A stretch of DNA of 6,784 nucleotides from a bacterium (GTDB lineage Bacteria; Pseudomonadota; Alphaproteobacteria; Rs-D84): assembly GCA_014802705.1 (NCBI GenBank), contig JAAVBR010000060.1, forward strand, positions 1 through 6,784. Direction: 5' to 3'. The notes below the pieces were generated by a model that was given only the letters and a program-made list of their open reading frames with translations, was not told the DNA's origin and made no database searches. The position numbers and the translations under genes were made by a program. This document shows positions 1 through 5,955 of this stretch, one piece after another. The stretch's first letter is position 1, and each line of letters begins with the position of its first letter.

Positions 1-1
1 G

Positions 2-1294
2 GCCGGTGTGAATGTGTGCCGTTTGAACTTTAGCCATGATACCGGCGATGTTCAGGGTCAAAAAATTGACTATATCCGTGAAATTTCCGCTGAAACGGGG
101 ACCCCGGTCGCCGTCTTGGTTGATATGCAGGGGCCCAAACACCGCATCGGTGTCTTTGAAACCGAAGATCGTTTTCCAATCAAACCGGGCCAGAAATTTG
201 TTTTTGATTCCGACCCGACGCCGGGCAATTCCAACCGTGTGCAATTGCCGGATATGGATGTGATTCATTCGTTAAAGGTGGGCGACCGCATCTTGCTGAA
301 CGATGGTAAAATCGAAATGCAGGTGGAAAAGGTGAACGCCGACAGTATCGAAGCCACAGTGATTCGCGGGACCGAAATCTGGTCGCGTCGTGGGTTTAAT
401 CTGCCGGATACTGAGGTGGCGACGTCCGTCTTGACCACCAAAGACCGTGCGGATTTGGAATATGCGTTGACCAAGAATCCGGACTTTGTGGCGATTTCGT
501 TCGTGCAAAAGCCCGAAGATGTTTTGGAAACCCGTGAATTTATCGCGGCGCGCACCCAACATCCGGTCAAAATCATTGCCAAGATTGAACGCCCCCAGGC
601 GGTGGAAAAAATCGAAGAAATCATTGACGTGGCCGATGGCATCATGATTGCGCGTGGGGACCTGGCGGTGGAGGTACCGTTTGAAAAAGTGCCGGCGATT
701 TCCCGCCGCATTGTGCGCCTGTGCCGTGAAAAGAACAAGCCCGTCATCATGGCGACCCAGATGTTGGGATCCATGGTCGACAGCGATTTCCCGACCCGCG
801 CGGAAATTTCCGATATCGCGACGGCGGCGTATCTGCATGTGGACGCGACCATGACGTCCGAAGAAACCACCATCAGTGCCAATCCGGCCTTTGTTGTGGA
901 AACCATGGCCAAGATTCTGAAAAACGCCGACGAAGATTCCATCGAAAACGGCCAGGATTGGTCCGATGCCGAAGAATTGCCGATCAATGATTGGGCGCTG
1001 TCGGTGACGTTGATGGCCGAACTGAACAAGGCGTCGGCGATTGTCGTCTTTGCGTCCAGCACCAATGCCGCGACATGGATTTCGTGCCGTCGGCCGGATG
1101 TGCCGGTGTATGCGGTCGCCAAAGAAGCGGTCGTGGCGAACCAGTTGGCGTTGTCGCGCGGGGTGTATCCGATTCATGATGCGGCCCTGTTCGATGCCAA
1201 GGACGCCGTGGCGGCGGCCAAGCGTTTCGATTTGACGTCGGGCATCATTGTGGTTGTGGACGGCGAAAAAATTTCCCTGCACAAATTGGGATAA
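2..1294 (+). CDS. pyk: Pyruvate kinase, 5' end missing
   Basis: Pyruvate kinase makes pyruvate and ATP from phosphoenolpyruvate and ADP, the last step of glycolysis, in the cytoplasm. The frame is open from base 2 and begins inside the conserved AGVNVCRLNFSHD segment, so about 25 N-terminal residues lie outside the window. A GTG at 8 is only an internal valine codon. Visible landmarks are DMQGPKHRIG (122-148), the catalytic KIE of the AKIERPQ signature (Lys at 581-583), the metal ligand Asp of ARGDL (659-661), and ATQMLGSM followed by FPTRAE. The C-terminal regulatory-type domain is complete to a TAA stop. The 428 visible codons plus the missing start give about 455 residues, slightly short of the usual 470. 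Lys in DMQGPK matches the form known for potassium-independent enzymes. The loop after PTRAE reads MTSEETTISANP instead of the usual MLSGETA-type sequence, a divergence from the family. The family assignment is secure. Confidence 0.96.
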   Translation, partial: AGVNVCRLNFSHDTGDVQGQKIDYIREISAETGTPVAVLVDMQGPKHRIGVFETEDRFPIKPGQKFVFDSDPTPGNSNRVQLPDMDVIHSLKVGDRILLNDGKIEMQVEKVNADSIEATVIRGTEIWSRRGFNLPDTEVATSVLTTKDRADLEYALTKNPDFVAISFVQKPEDVLETREFIAARTQHPVKIIAKIERPQAVEKIEEIIDVADGIMIARGDLAVEVPFEKVPAISRRIVRLCREKNKPVIMATQMLGSMVDSDFPTRAEISDIATAAYLHVDATMTSEETTISANPAFVVETMAKILKNADEDSIENGQDWSDAEELPINDWALSVTLMAELNKASAIVVFASSTNAATWISCRRPDVPVYAVAKEAVVANQLALSRGVYPIHDAALFDAKDAVAAAKRFDLTSGIIVVVDGEKISLHKLG

Positions 1295-1314
1295 TTTAAC
1301 GCGTCTGGTATCAA
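1286..1314 (+). promoter_or_regulatory. Possible sigma70-type promoter for the carboxypeptidase operon
   Basis: TTGGGA (1286-1291) and TATCAA (1309-1314) are separated by 17 bases; each matches four of six consensus positions. The predicted start point, near 1321, falls inside the 5' arm of the pyk terminator hairpin. A transcript begun here would lack part of that arm, so the hairpin would not form fully and the G-rich stretch before the next gene would stay free. The match is modest, and this is inference from spacing and position only. Confidence 0.25.
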
Positions 1315-1315
1315 T

Positions 1316-1346
1316 ATCCGCCCTTGACCCATGGGGCGGATTTTTT
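1316..1346 (+). terminator. Rho-independent terminator of pyk
   Basis: An 8-bp perfect stem, ATCCGCCC (1316-1323) with GGGCGGAT (1334-1341), closes a 10-base loop and runs directly into six T residues (1341-1346). It begins 21 bases after the pyk stop codon. It ends only 2 bases before the first likely start codon of the next gene, so its 3' arm also supplies the only G-rich, ribosome-site-like stretch (GGGGCGGA, 1333-1340) in front of that gene. Confidence 0.75.
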
Positions 1347-1348
1347 GT

Positions 1349-2488
1349 ATGATGCGGGCGATGAGAATTGCCTGGTTATCCCTTTTGCTGATTGGTCTGG
1401 TGGGTGCGGCGCATGCGGCGCCGTATCGTGCGGCCTTGGTGGCCGATATGGATACGGGGCGTGTTTTAATTTCGGAAAACGCCGGCGATTTGAATTACCC
1501 CGCGAGTCTGACCAAGATCATGACGCTGTATTTAACATTTGATGCGTTGGAACACGGGCGCCTGCATTTAGATGATTATTTGATTGTGTCGAATTACGCG
1601 GCCGCGGCGTCGCCCGTGAAACTGGGGCTGGCCGCCGGGTCCAAGATTACGGTCGAAGATGCGATCCGCGCCGTCGCGGTGGTCAGCGCCAACGACGTTG
1701 CGCGCGTTTTGGCCGAAAATTTAAAGGGCGGGAAAGAGGGGAACTTTGCCACACTGATGACGCGCGTGGCGACGGAAATCGGATTGAGCCAGACAAACTT
1801 TGAAAATTCGTCCGGTTTGCCCAACGATGATCATATGTCGACCGCGCGTGATATTGCGTTGCTGTCCATGGCGGTGTACAAACATTTTCCGCAATATTGG
1901 AAATACTTTGGGATTAAAACCTGGACCTATAACGGCAAGACGTATACCAACGGCAACCGGTTGCTGGGGACGTATCCGGGGTGCGACGGGATGAAGACCG
2001 GATACACGAACAAATCGAAATATTCCCTGGTGGCGACGGCGCGGCGTGGGGATAAACGCTTGATGTCGGTTGTCTTGGGCGCCGAAAACAAAGATGTGCG
2101 CGCCGCGGTATCGACCCAGATGTTAAATCGGGGATTTGAATTGGTGGGGGCGGCGGATGCGGCGCCCACGGCCGGGCCCACGACCGCGGTGTCCACAGCG
2201 GCGCCGACCCCGGCCCCGGTTCAAAAGACGTCGGCGCCAAAATCGTCAACACCCGCGGCGTCCGGTGCGACCGGCAACGCAGGGGTGCAATTCGGGGCCT
2301 TTTCCAGTCAGGCCGCCGCGACCGAACAGGTGGCCCGTGTGATTAAATTCCTGGGGGTGACGCCGGTGGTGGAACCCGCGCCCAACGGCATGCACCGCGT
2401 GCGGGTCAAAAATTTATCAGATGCGGCGGCGGGTGACCTGAAAAAACGCGCCACGGCCCAGGGCATCGACAGTTTTATATTTCATTAA
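1349..2488 (+). CDS. D-alanyl-D-alanine carboxypeptidase (S11 family) with C-terminal SPOR domain
   Basis: This periplasmic penicillin-binding protein removes the terminal D-alanine from peptidoglycan pentapeptides and so limits cross-linking. From the chosen start (379 residues) it has a signal peptide (cleavage near GAAHA), the nucleophile motif SLTK (Ser53, Lys56), SAN (113-115) and KTG (216-218). All three active-site motifs of the PBP5/DacA group are intact. A linker rich in Ala, Pro and Thr (about 267-310) leads to a SPOR domain (about 313-379, starting GVQFGAF). SPOR domains bind glycan strands stripped of stem peptides at the division site, so septal targeting is inferred. ATG codons at 1331, 1349, 1352 and 1361 are in frame. 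1331 lies inside the terminator stem and is unlikely. 1349 has GGGGCGGA 8 bases upstream. 1361 gives the most compact signal peptide and cannot be excluded. recR follows after 11 bases. Confidence 0.93.
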   Translation: MMRAMRIAWLSLLLIGLVGAAHAAPYRAALVADMDTGRVLISENAGDLNYPASLTKIMTLYLTFDALEHGRLHLDDYLIVSNYAAAASPVKLGLAAGSKITVEDAIRAVAVVSANDVARVLAENLKGGKEGNFATLMTRVATEIGLSQTNFENSSGLPNDDHMSTARDIALLSMAVYKHFPQYWKYFGIKTWTYNGKTYTNGNRLLGTYPGCDGMKTGYTNKSKYSLVATARRGDKRLMSVVLGAENKDVRAAVSTQMLNRGFELVGAADAAPTAGPTTAVSTAAPTPAPVQKTSAPKSSTPAASGATGNAGVQFGAFSSQAAATEQVARVIKFLGVTPVVEPAPNGMHRVRVKNLSDAAAGDLKKRATAQGIDSFIFH

Positions 2489-2499
2489 AGATACATATC

Positions 2500-3099
2500 A
2501 TGAATCCGAGAATAGAAAAGTTGGTTAAACAGTTTGCGAAACTGCCCCGCGTGGGGACGCGGGCGGCGGGGCGGATTGTGATCGCCCTGTTACAGGATAA
2601 GACGGGACGCATGGACGCGTTGGCGGCGGCGTTAAGTGATGCGGCGGCCCATATCGCGCCGTGCCCCATTTGCGGGGTCTTGACCGATCGGGAAATGGAG
2701 ACGTGCGAATATTGCCGCGATGCGGCGCGCGCGAACGGCCAGATTGTGGTGGTGCGCGATTTGTCCGATGTCTGGACATTGGAAAAATCCGGGATCTTTC
2801 GCGGGCGGTATCATATCCTGGGCGGGCAATTGTCCGGGGTGGCCGGCACCACGCCCGATGATTTGAATATCGCCAGTCTGCCCGAACGCATCGGCCGCGA
2901 AAATGTGCGCGAGGTTATCTTTGCCCTGCCCAACACGGTGGAGGGGAAAACCACCCAACATTATGTCATGTCGGTGGTGGGGACGGATGCGGGGGTGACG
3001 TTTTCCGAACTGGCGTCCGGGGTGCCGCTGGGCGGGGATCTGGATTATTTGGATGATGGGACGTTGTCCTTGGCGTTCGGGGGGCGCAAGACGTTATGA
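2500..3099 (+). CDS. recR: Recombination mediator protein RecR
   Basis: RecR works with RecO (and RecF) to load RecA onto single-stranded DNA at gaps during recombinational repair. The 199-residue length equals the family norm of about 200. In order it shows an N-terminal helix-hairpin-helix region (LPRVGTRAAGR, 15-25), a four-cysteine zinc finger (Cys55, Cys58, Cys69, Cys72, within CPICG and CEYC), a Toprim region (about 81-175) with GRYHILGGQLSG, and the family C-terminal segment GVPLGGDLDY. Two positions differ from what I expect: Arg17 where the hairpin usually has Gly (LPGIG), and Arg86 where the first Toprim strand usually ends in Glu (VVE). RecR is not known to need Toprim catalysis, so function may be kept. 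It lies 11 bases after the carboxypeptidase gene and its TGA overlaps the rsmA ATG, which implies cotranscription and coupled translation. Confidence 0.96.
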   Translation: MNPRIEKLVKQFAKLPRVGTRAAGRIVIALLQDKTGRMDALAAALSDAAAHIAPCPICGVLTDREMETCEYCRDAARANGQIVVVRDLSDVWTLEKSGIFRGRYHILGGQLSGVAGTTPDDLNIASLPERIGRENVREVIFALPNTVEGKTTQHYVMSVVGTDAGVTFSELASGVPLGGDLDYLDDGTLSLAFGGRKTL

Positions 3100-3920
3100 C
3101 CGATCAAGTGCAGGGACTGCCGCCGGTGTCCGAAATGATGCGGGATGCGGGGTTGATGCCCAAAAAGCAACTGGGGCAAAATTTTTTATTTGATTTGAAT
3201 TTAACGGGGCGGATTGCGCGGTCGGTGCCGACCCTGGATACGTTGCCGGTGGTCGAAGTCGGCCCGGGGCCGGGGGGGCTGACGCGGGCATTGCTGATGG
3301 CCGGGGCGCCGCGCGTGATTGCGATTGAAAAAGACCGCGGGACCGAACCCATTTTGTCGCGGATTCAGGACGCGGCCGCCGGGCGGTTGGATGTGATTTA
3401 TGACGATGCGACGCGTGTGGATTTGTCCAAAATCGGGGTGACCGATTATGCCATCTGTGCGAATTTACCCTATAACGTGGGGACGGCGCTGCTGGTCGGG
3501 TGGCTGCAAAAAATCGCGACGCAACGGGATGGTCACGGGATTCGGTCTTTGACCTTGATGTTTCAGAAAGAGGTGGCGCAGCGTATCACCGCCAAACCGG
3601 GCGACGAACACTATGGGCGTTTGGCGGTGTTGACGGCGTTGGTGGCCAATGCACGGATTTTATTTGATGTGCCGCGGACGGCCTTTACCCCCGCGCCCAA
3701 GGTGACGTCCGCCGTGGTGCAGATTGTGCCCAACGCGCAAAAGATTGCGGCCGTGTCGGATTTGCCCGCGATTGAGGCGATTACCGCCAAACTGTTCGGC
3801 CAACGGCGCAAGATGATCCGCGGGATTGTCCCAAATGTGGATTGGGCGCGGTTTGGATTGACGGGCACCGAACGGGCGGAAAATCTGAGCCCCGAAAAAT
3901 TTGCTGAATTGGCGGCATAA
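3096..3920 (+). CDS. rsmA: 16S rRNA (adenine(1518)-N6/adenine(1519)-N6)-dimethyltransferase
   Basis: RsmA (KsgA) uses S-adenosylmethionine to dimethylate two adjacent adenines in the 3' terminal helix of 16S rRNA, a late checkpoint in 30S subunit assembly. The 274 residues match the family length. Visible motifs are LGQNFL (26-31), the SAM-binding VEVGPGPGGLT (53-63), acidic Glu78 in AIEKD, the catalytic NLPYNV (123-128), MFQKEVAQRI, the substrate-side AFTPAPKVTSAVV, LFGQRRKMIR (233-242) and a C-terminal AENLSPEKF. No key residue is missing. The ATG overlaps the recR stop by four bases (ATGA), so translation is probably coupled. This is the last gene of the GC-rich core block; composition drops sharply after its stop. 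Confidence 0.97.
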   Translation: MTDQVQGLPPVSEMMRDAGLMPKKQLGQNFLFDLNLTGRIARSVPTLDTLPVVEVGPGPGGLTRALLMAGAPRVIAIEKDRGTEPILSRIQDAAAGRLDVIYDDATRVDLSKIGVTDYAICANLPYNVGTALLVGWLQKIATQRDGHGIRSLTLMFQKEVAQRITAKPGDEHYGRLAVLTALVANARILFDVPRTAFTPAPKVTSAVVQIVPNAQKIAAVSDLPAIEAITAKLFGQRRKMIRGIVPNVDWARFGLTGTERAENLSPEKFAELAA

Positions 3921-3928
3921 AAAATGCC

Positions 3929-3957
3929 TTGTTAAAAATTGCGCAATGCGGTATAAT
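3929..3957 (+). promoter_or_regulatory. Strong sigma70-type promoter behind rsmA
   Basis: TTGTTA (3929-3934, four of six consensus positions) is followed at exactly 17 bases by a perfect TATAAT (3952-3957). It lies 8 bases after the rsmA stop and predicts transcription from about 3963-3966. It is the best promoter-like sequence I see in the window. What it drives is unclear, because a hairpin terminator follows within about 20 bases of the start point; see the short RNA and the downstream operon. Confidence 0.6.
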
Positions 3958-3963
3958 CCGTGG

Positions 3964-4024
3964 TGTTCATGGGGATTTAACTATGCCTAATCCAAAGGAC
4001 CGTTTGGATTAGGCATTTTTTCTT
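3964..4024 (+). ncRNA. Possible short RNA or attenuated leader, about 60 nt
   Basis: The interval is defined by the promoter at 3929-3957 and the terminator at 3983-4027. Transcription between them would yield an RNA of roughly 60 nt: a 19-nt single-stranded head, a 14-bp stem and a U tail. That is the shape of many small bacterial RNAs. It contains two tiny open frames, ATG GGG ATT TAA (3969-3980) and one of nine codons beginning MPNPK (3983-4012), with no clear ribosome site. Its 3' arm plus loop (3999-4016) is perfectly complementary over 18 nt to 4067-4084, in the leader of the next gene. I do not recognise an RNA family. It could equally be the premature-termination product of the downstream operon's leader. 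Confidence 0.33.
3980..3996 (+). repeat. Direct repeat, copy 1 (17 bases)
   Basis: ACTATGCCTAATCCAAA is identical to 4064-4080, with an offset of 84 bases. Here it forms the 5' arm of the terminator hairpin. Both copies contain an ATG that opens a frame beginning MPNP. Confidence 0.8.
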
Positions 4025-4027
4025 TTT
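3983..4027 (+). terminator. Rho-independent terminator between rsmA and the exported-protein operon
   Basis: ATGCCTAATCCAAA (3983-3996) pairs perfectly over 14 bp with TTTGGATTAGGCAT (4003-4016) around the 6-base loop GGACCG. Six T residues (4016-4021), a C and five more T residues follow. It would end both the dac-recR-rsmA transcript and anything begun at the 3929-3957 promoter. Read on the minus strand the hairpin has no T tract after it, so it works in one direction only. Confidence 0.85.
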
Positions 4028-4063
4028 AATTTTCCCGGAAATCCGGTCTTTGTCATTGTCCCC

Positions 4064-4080
4064 ACTATGCCTAATCCAAA
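4064..4080 (+). repeat. Direct repeat, copy 2 (17 bases)
   Basis: This is the second copy of ACTATGCCTAATCCAAA. Its last 14 bases plus CGGT (4067-4084) form an 18-bp perfect inverted repeat with 3999-4016, longer than the 14 bp of the local terminator stem. GG and seven T residues (4087-4093) follow. The copy sits 35-51 bases upstream of the preferred start of the next gene, inside its untranslated leader. The unit 3999-4084 could be a remnant of a small palindromic element, but I see no target-site duplication. Confidence 0.75.
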
Positions 4081-4102
4081 CGGTGGTTTTTTTATAAAAT
4101 AT

Positions 4103-4108
4103 GCGAGG
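4103..4108 (+). promoter_or_regulatory. Ribosome binding site deciding the start at 4115
   Basis: GCGAGG, with a GAGG core at 4105-4108, lies 6 bases before the ATG at 4115. The in-frame ATG at 4067 has only the pyrimidine-rich run TTGTCCCCACT before it, so this site favours 4115. A TATAAA at 4093-4098 just upstream has no good -35 partner at 17 bases (CCTAAT). Confidence 0.55.
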
Positions 4109-4114
4109 CAACAT

Positions 4115-5041
4115 ATGCGTTTATTATCTTTTTGTTTAGGCGTTTTGATTTTATGTCCGGCGGTGGGCGCCCCTATGACGGAAAATGAAAAAGCCACCGA
4201 ATTGACCGAAATTTTTCAGGCAACCCAAACGGCATGCCGCGGCATTTCTGACCGAATTGGGCGTTTAAAAAATATGACGACATCCAATGCGGTCGTATCC
4301 GGGGTTGGGACAGCGGCATCTGGCGGGGCCCTGTATGCCGGTATCAGAAAGGAACAATTGGACAAACAGATCGCCCAATTACAGGAACAAATCTGTGCGG
4401 CCGGCGGATGTGATGCCGAATCCGTCGAAAGGATGTCTGATTCAGATTTTTTTAACATTTTAACCATGCATGCGGAAATTGCCCAATTGCAACGTCTGTA
4501 TGATAAATCTGTTTCTATGGGCAATTGGCGAACCGGCCTGATGGCCACGGGCACAGCCACCCATATTACATCGGCCATTTTGTCCGGACTCAATAAAGAC
4601 CAATCTGATTTAATTCAACAAATCAGTGCCTGTAATGCCGCATTGGACATCTTATCCGTCCAAAATATTGACGGGATAAACCCCATGGATTATCCGATTA
4701 TATCAAAAATAAGTGCTGTCAAAGACTGGTGTCAGCCCATAAACATCAACGAAATCGAGAAAATTGAGCGCAAGCAAAAAGCCATTATGGGGGTTAGCAT
4801 TGCCGGGGCCGCCACCGGAACGGTTGGCACAATCACCAGTGCAACCGCCAATTCGGCCAAAGTGCGTGATGATAATTCTGAACGCGGACGCGATAAAGAA
4901 AAGAAATTAAATACAACGGCCAACGTGATGTCGGGAACAACGGCGGTTATGAGTGGTGTTTCAACAGGACTGAGTATATCAAGTCTTTCCAACATCAACA
5001 AACTGATCAAACGGATAAAATTATGCGAAGATGTCTTTTAA
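4115..5041 (+). CDS. Exported protein of unknown function with four glycine-zipper-like segments
   Basis: I do not recognise this family. The 308-residue product has a signal peptide with cleavage likely after PAVGA (residue 19). Four hydrophobic, Gly/Ala/Ser/Thr-rich segments follow at about 59-77, 139-159, 223-247 and 269-291. They lack long Leu/Ile runs and resemble glycine zippers. Between them are polar, helix-prone stretches such as KEQLDKQIAQLQEQI (79-93) and the glutamine-rich region near 163-170. Segments 1 and 2 align as GTA...A...G..K.Q.D..I.Q followed by Cys, suggesting internal duplication. The mature chain has six cysteines (41, 94, 99, 173, 206, 304), which suits disulfides outside the cytoplasm. 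The ATG at 4115 is chosen over 4067 because of GAGG 6 bases upstream and because the extra 16 residues would bury the signal peptide. The gene overlaps the next one by 19 bases. Membrane insertion, oligomerisation, or service as a substrate or partner of the two proteases are inferences only. Confidence 0.8.
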   Translation: MRLLSFCLGVLILCPAVGAPMTENEKATELTEIFQATQTACRGISDRIGRLKNMTTSNAVVSGVGTAASGGALYAGIRKEQLDKQIAQLQEQICAAGGCDAESVERMSDSDFFNILTMHAEIAQLQRLYDKSVSMGNWRTGLMATGTATHITSAILSGLNKDQSDLIQQISACNAALDILSVQNIDGINPMDYPIISKISAVKDWCQPININEIEKIERKQKAIMGVSIAGAATGTVGTITSATANSAKVRDDNSERGRDKEKKLNTTANVMSGTTAVMSGVSTGLSISSLSNINKLIKRIKLCEDVF

Positions 5042-5955
5042 TCCTGGCCATCATGTGTATGGGACACGATGTTCACGCCAATGTCGGTACCCATGACCGC
5101 CGCGAATATGCGGATTGGAACGCCCCAGAATATCGAAACTTTGTTAAAATTGGTTCAGACACCACCGATGCGACATTTTGTACGGGCCAATTTGTTGCCC
5201 CAAATCTTATTTTAACCGCGTATCATTGTGTGGGCGACTGTACGGCGGGAAACGATTCACCATGCCATATCACCACATCCGATGGGCAACGCGAATATGT
5301 ACGCATGGTTTCTGATTTCGGCGAATTGACGCCATTGCAAATGTCATTTCAACATTATAAAAGTCCCACAAACGAAGACATGGCGTTCTTGAGACCGATT
5401 AATGAAAATTATACACATGATACTTTTTTTGATATGACATCAAAATGCTATACCGGAAACGTATTTAACGCAGGATTTGGAAATATGCGTATTTTATCAG
5501 ATGCAGAAATATCCAAAATCCATCGCTTGTATGTGGATATGTTAAAACAGCGAGACTGGATATCCTACAGCAAAGGACGTACAGAATTTGGAATGACCGA
5601 GGACGAATTTAAAAGTCATTTAACATACTATGATAATACAGAGGTTTTTCGAAGCGATACGTTGGATTTGGATAAAATTTTACAAGAAAACAATGTTGAA
5701 AAAATATTTGAAGATACCGAACGTTTCAAGGTGGACAAAGTATGTGTTGTTACCCAATGTGACGAAGAACGTGGTCAGAATACATGTATCGTTGCGCCTG
5801 GAAATTCAGGGGGAGCATTGGTTGCCGGAAATGTTTTGGCTGGCATTATGTCGCGGGGGAAATTTTACATCGGGACAGATGTTAAAAATCCATCCTTGCA
5901 TGTCACCCCACCGGCATTATATAAAAAATACAAAAAAATTATGAAACATGAATAA
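5023..5955 (+). CDS. Secreted trypsin-like serine protease (S1 fold), first paralogue
   Basis: The 310-residue product has a signal peptide (MRRCLLILAIMCMG..., cleavage likely after HDVHA, residue 19) and a chymotrypsin-fold protease domain. The predicted triad is His68 in LTAYHCV (usually TAAHC), Asp119 in NEDMAFL and Ser262 in APGNSGGAL. Cys53 and Cys69 are 16 residues apart, exactly as in the Cys42-Cys58 disulfide of chymotrypsin. The residue before the nucleophile is Asn, not the Asp194 that pairs with the new N-terminus in trypsin, and the mature N-terminus is NVGT rather than IVGG. Classical zymogen activation therefore seems unlikely. From the GFG motif (151-153) to Ser262 is about 110 residues, roughly twice the usual distance; the extra part is charged and AT-rich in coding sequence. 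The start overlaps the previous gene by 19 bases and the stop overlaps the next by 8, so translation is probably coupled. Substrate is unknown. Confidence 0.88.
   Translation: MRRCLLILAIMCMGHDVHANVGTHDRREYADWNAPEYRNFVKIGSDTTDATFCTGQFVAPNLILTAYHCVGDCTAGNDSPCHITTSDGQREYVRMVSDFGELTPLQMSFQHYKSPTNEDMAFLRPINENYTHDTFFDMTSKCYTGNVFNAGFGNMRILSDAEISKIHRLYVDMLKQRDWISYSKGRTEFGMTEDEFKSHLTYYDNTEVFRSDTLDLDKILQENNVEKIFEDTERFKVDKVCVVTQCDEERGQNTCIVAPGNSGGALVAGNVLAGIMSRGKFYIGTDVKNPSLHVTPPALYKKYKKIMKHE

Noticed and set aside
265..1282. Two long minus-strand open frames (285 and 336 residues) opposite pyk
   Set aside because: They lie wholly opposite a well-conserved pyruvate kinase, have low-complexity His/Arg or Ser/Thr-rich translations, and show no recognisable motif.
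3914..3928. A small hairpin (GGCAT, five A, ATGCC) at the rsmA stop as a terminator
   Set aside because: It has only five pairs and no proper T tract after it, and a far stronger terminator lies 55 bases downstream.
4035..4046. Short palindrome CCGGAAATCCGG between the terminator and the next gene
   Set aside because: Only four or five pairs with a very small loop; this is expected by chance and matches no operator that I know.
3983..4084. Classical antitermination by pairing of the hairpin's 3' arm with the second repeat copy
   Set aside because: The second copy is transcribed after the terminator has already acted, so it cannot prevent that termination in cis on the same RNA. Only trans pairing or read-through folding makes sense.
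4067..4114. A start at ATG 4067, adding 16 residues to the glycine-zipper protein
   Set aside because: It has no ribosome site, lies in a duplicated hairpin arm, and would put a polar extension before a clear signal peptide. ATG 4115 has GAGG at a good distance.
4115..4180. A lipoprotein signal in the glycine-zipper protein (Cys14)
   Set aside because: The residues before Cys14 are LIL, without the small residue a lipobox needs at -1, and an ordinary signal-peptidase site follows at residue 19.
5630..5944. A 104-residue plus-strand open frame inside the first protease gene
   Set aside because: It is an out-of-frame shadow of the conserved protease frame that carries the catalytic GNSGG, and its translation shows no motif.
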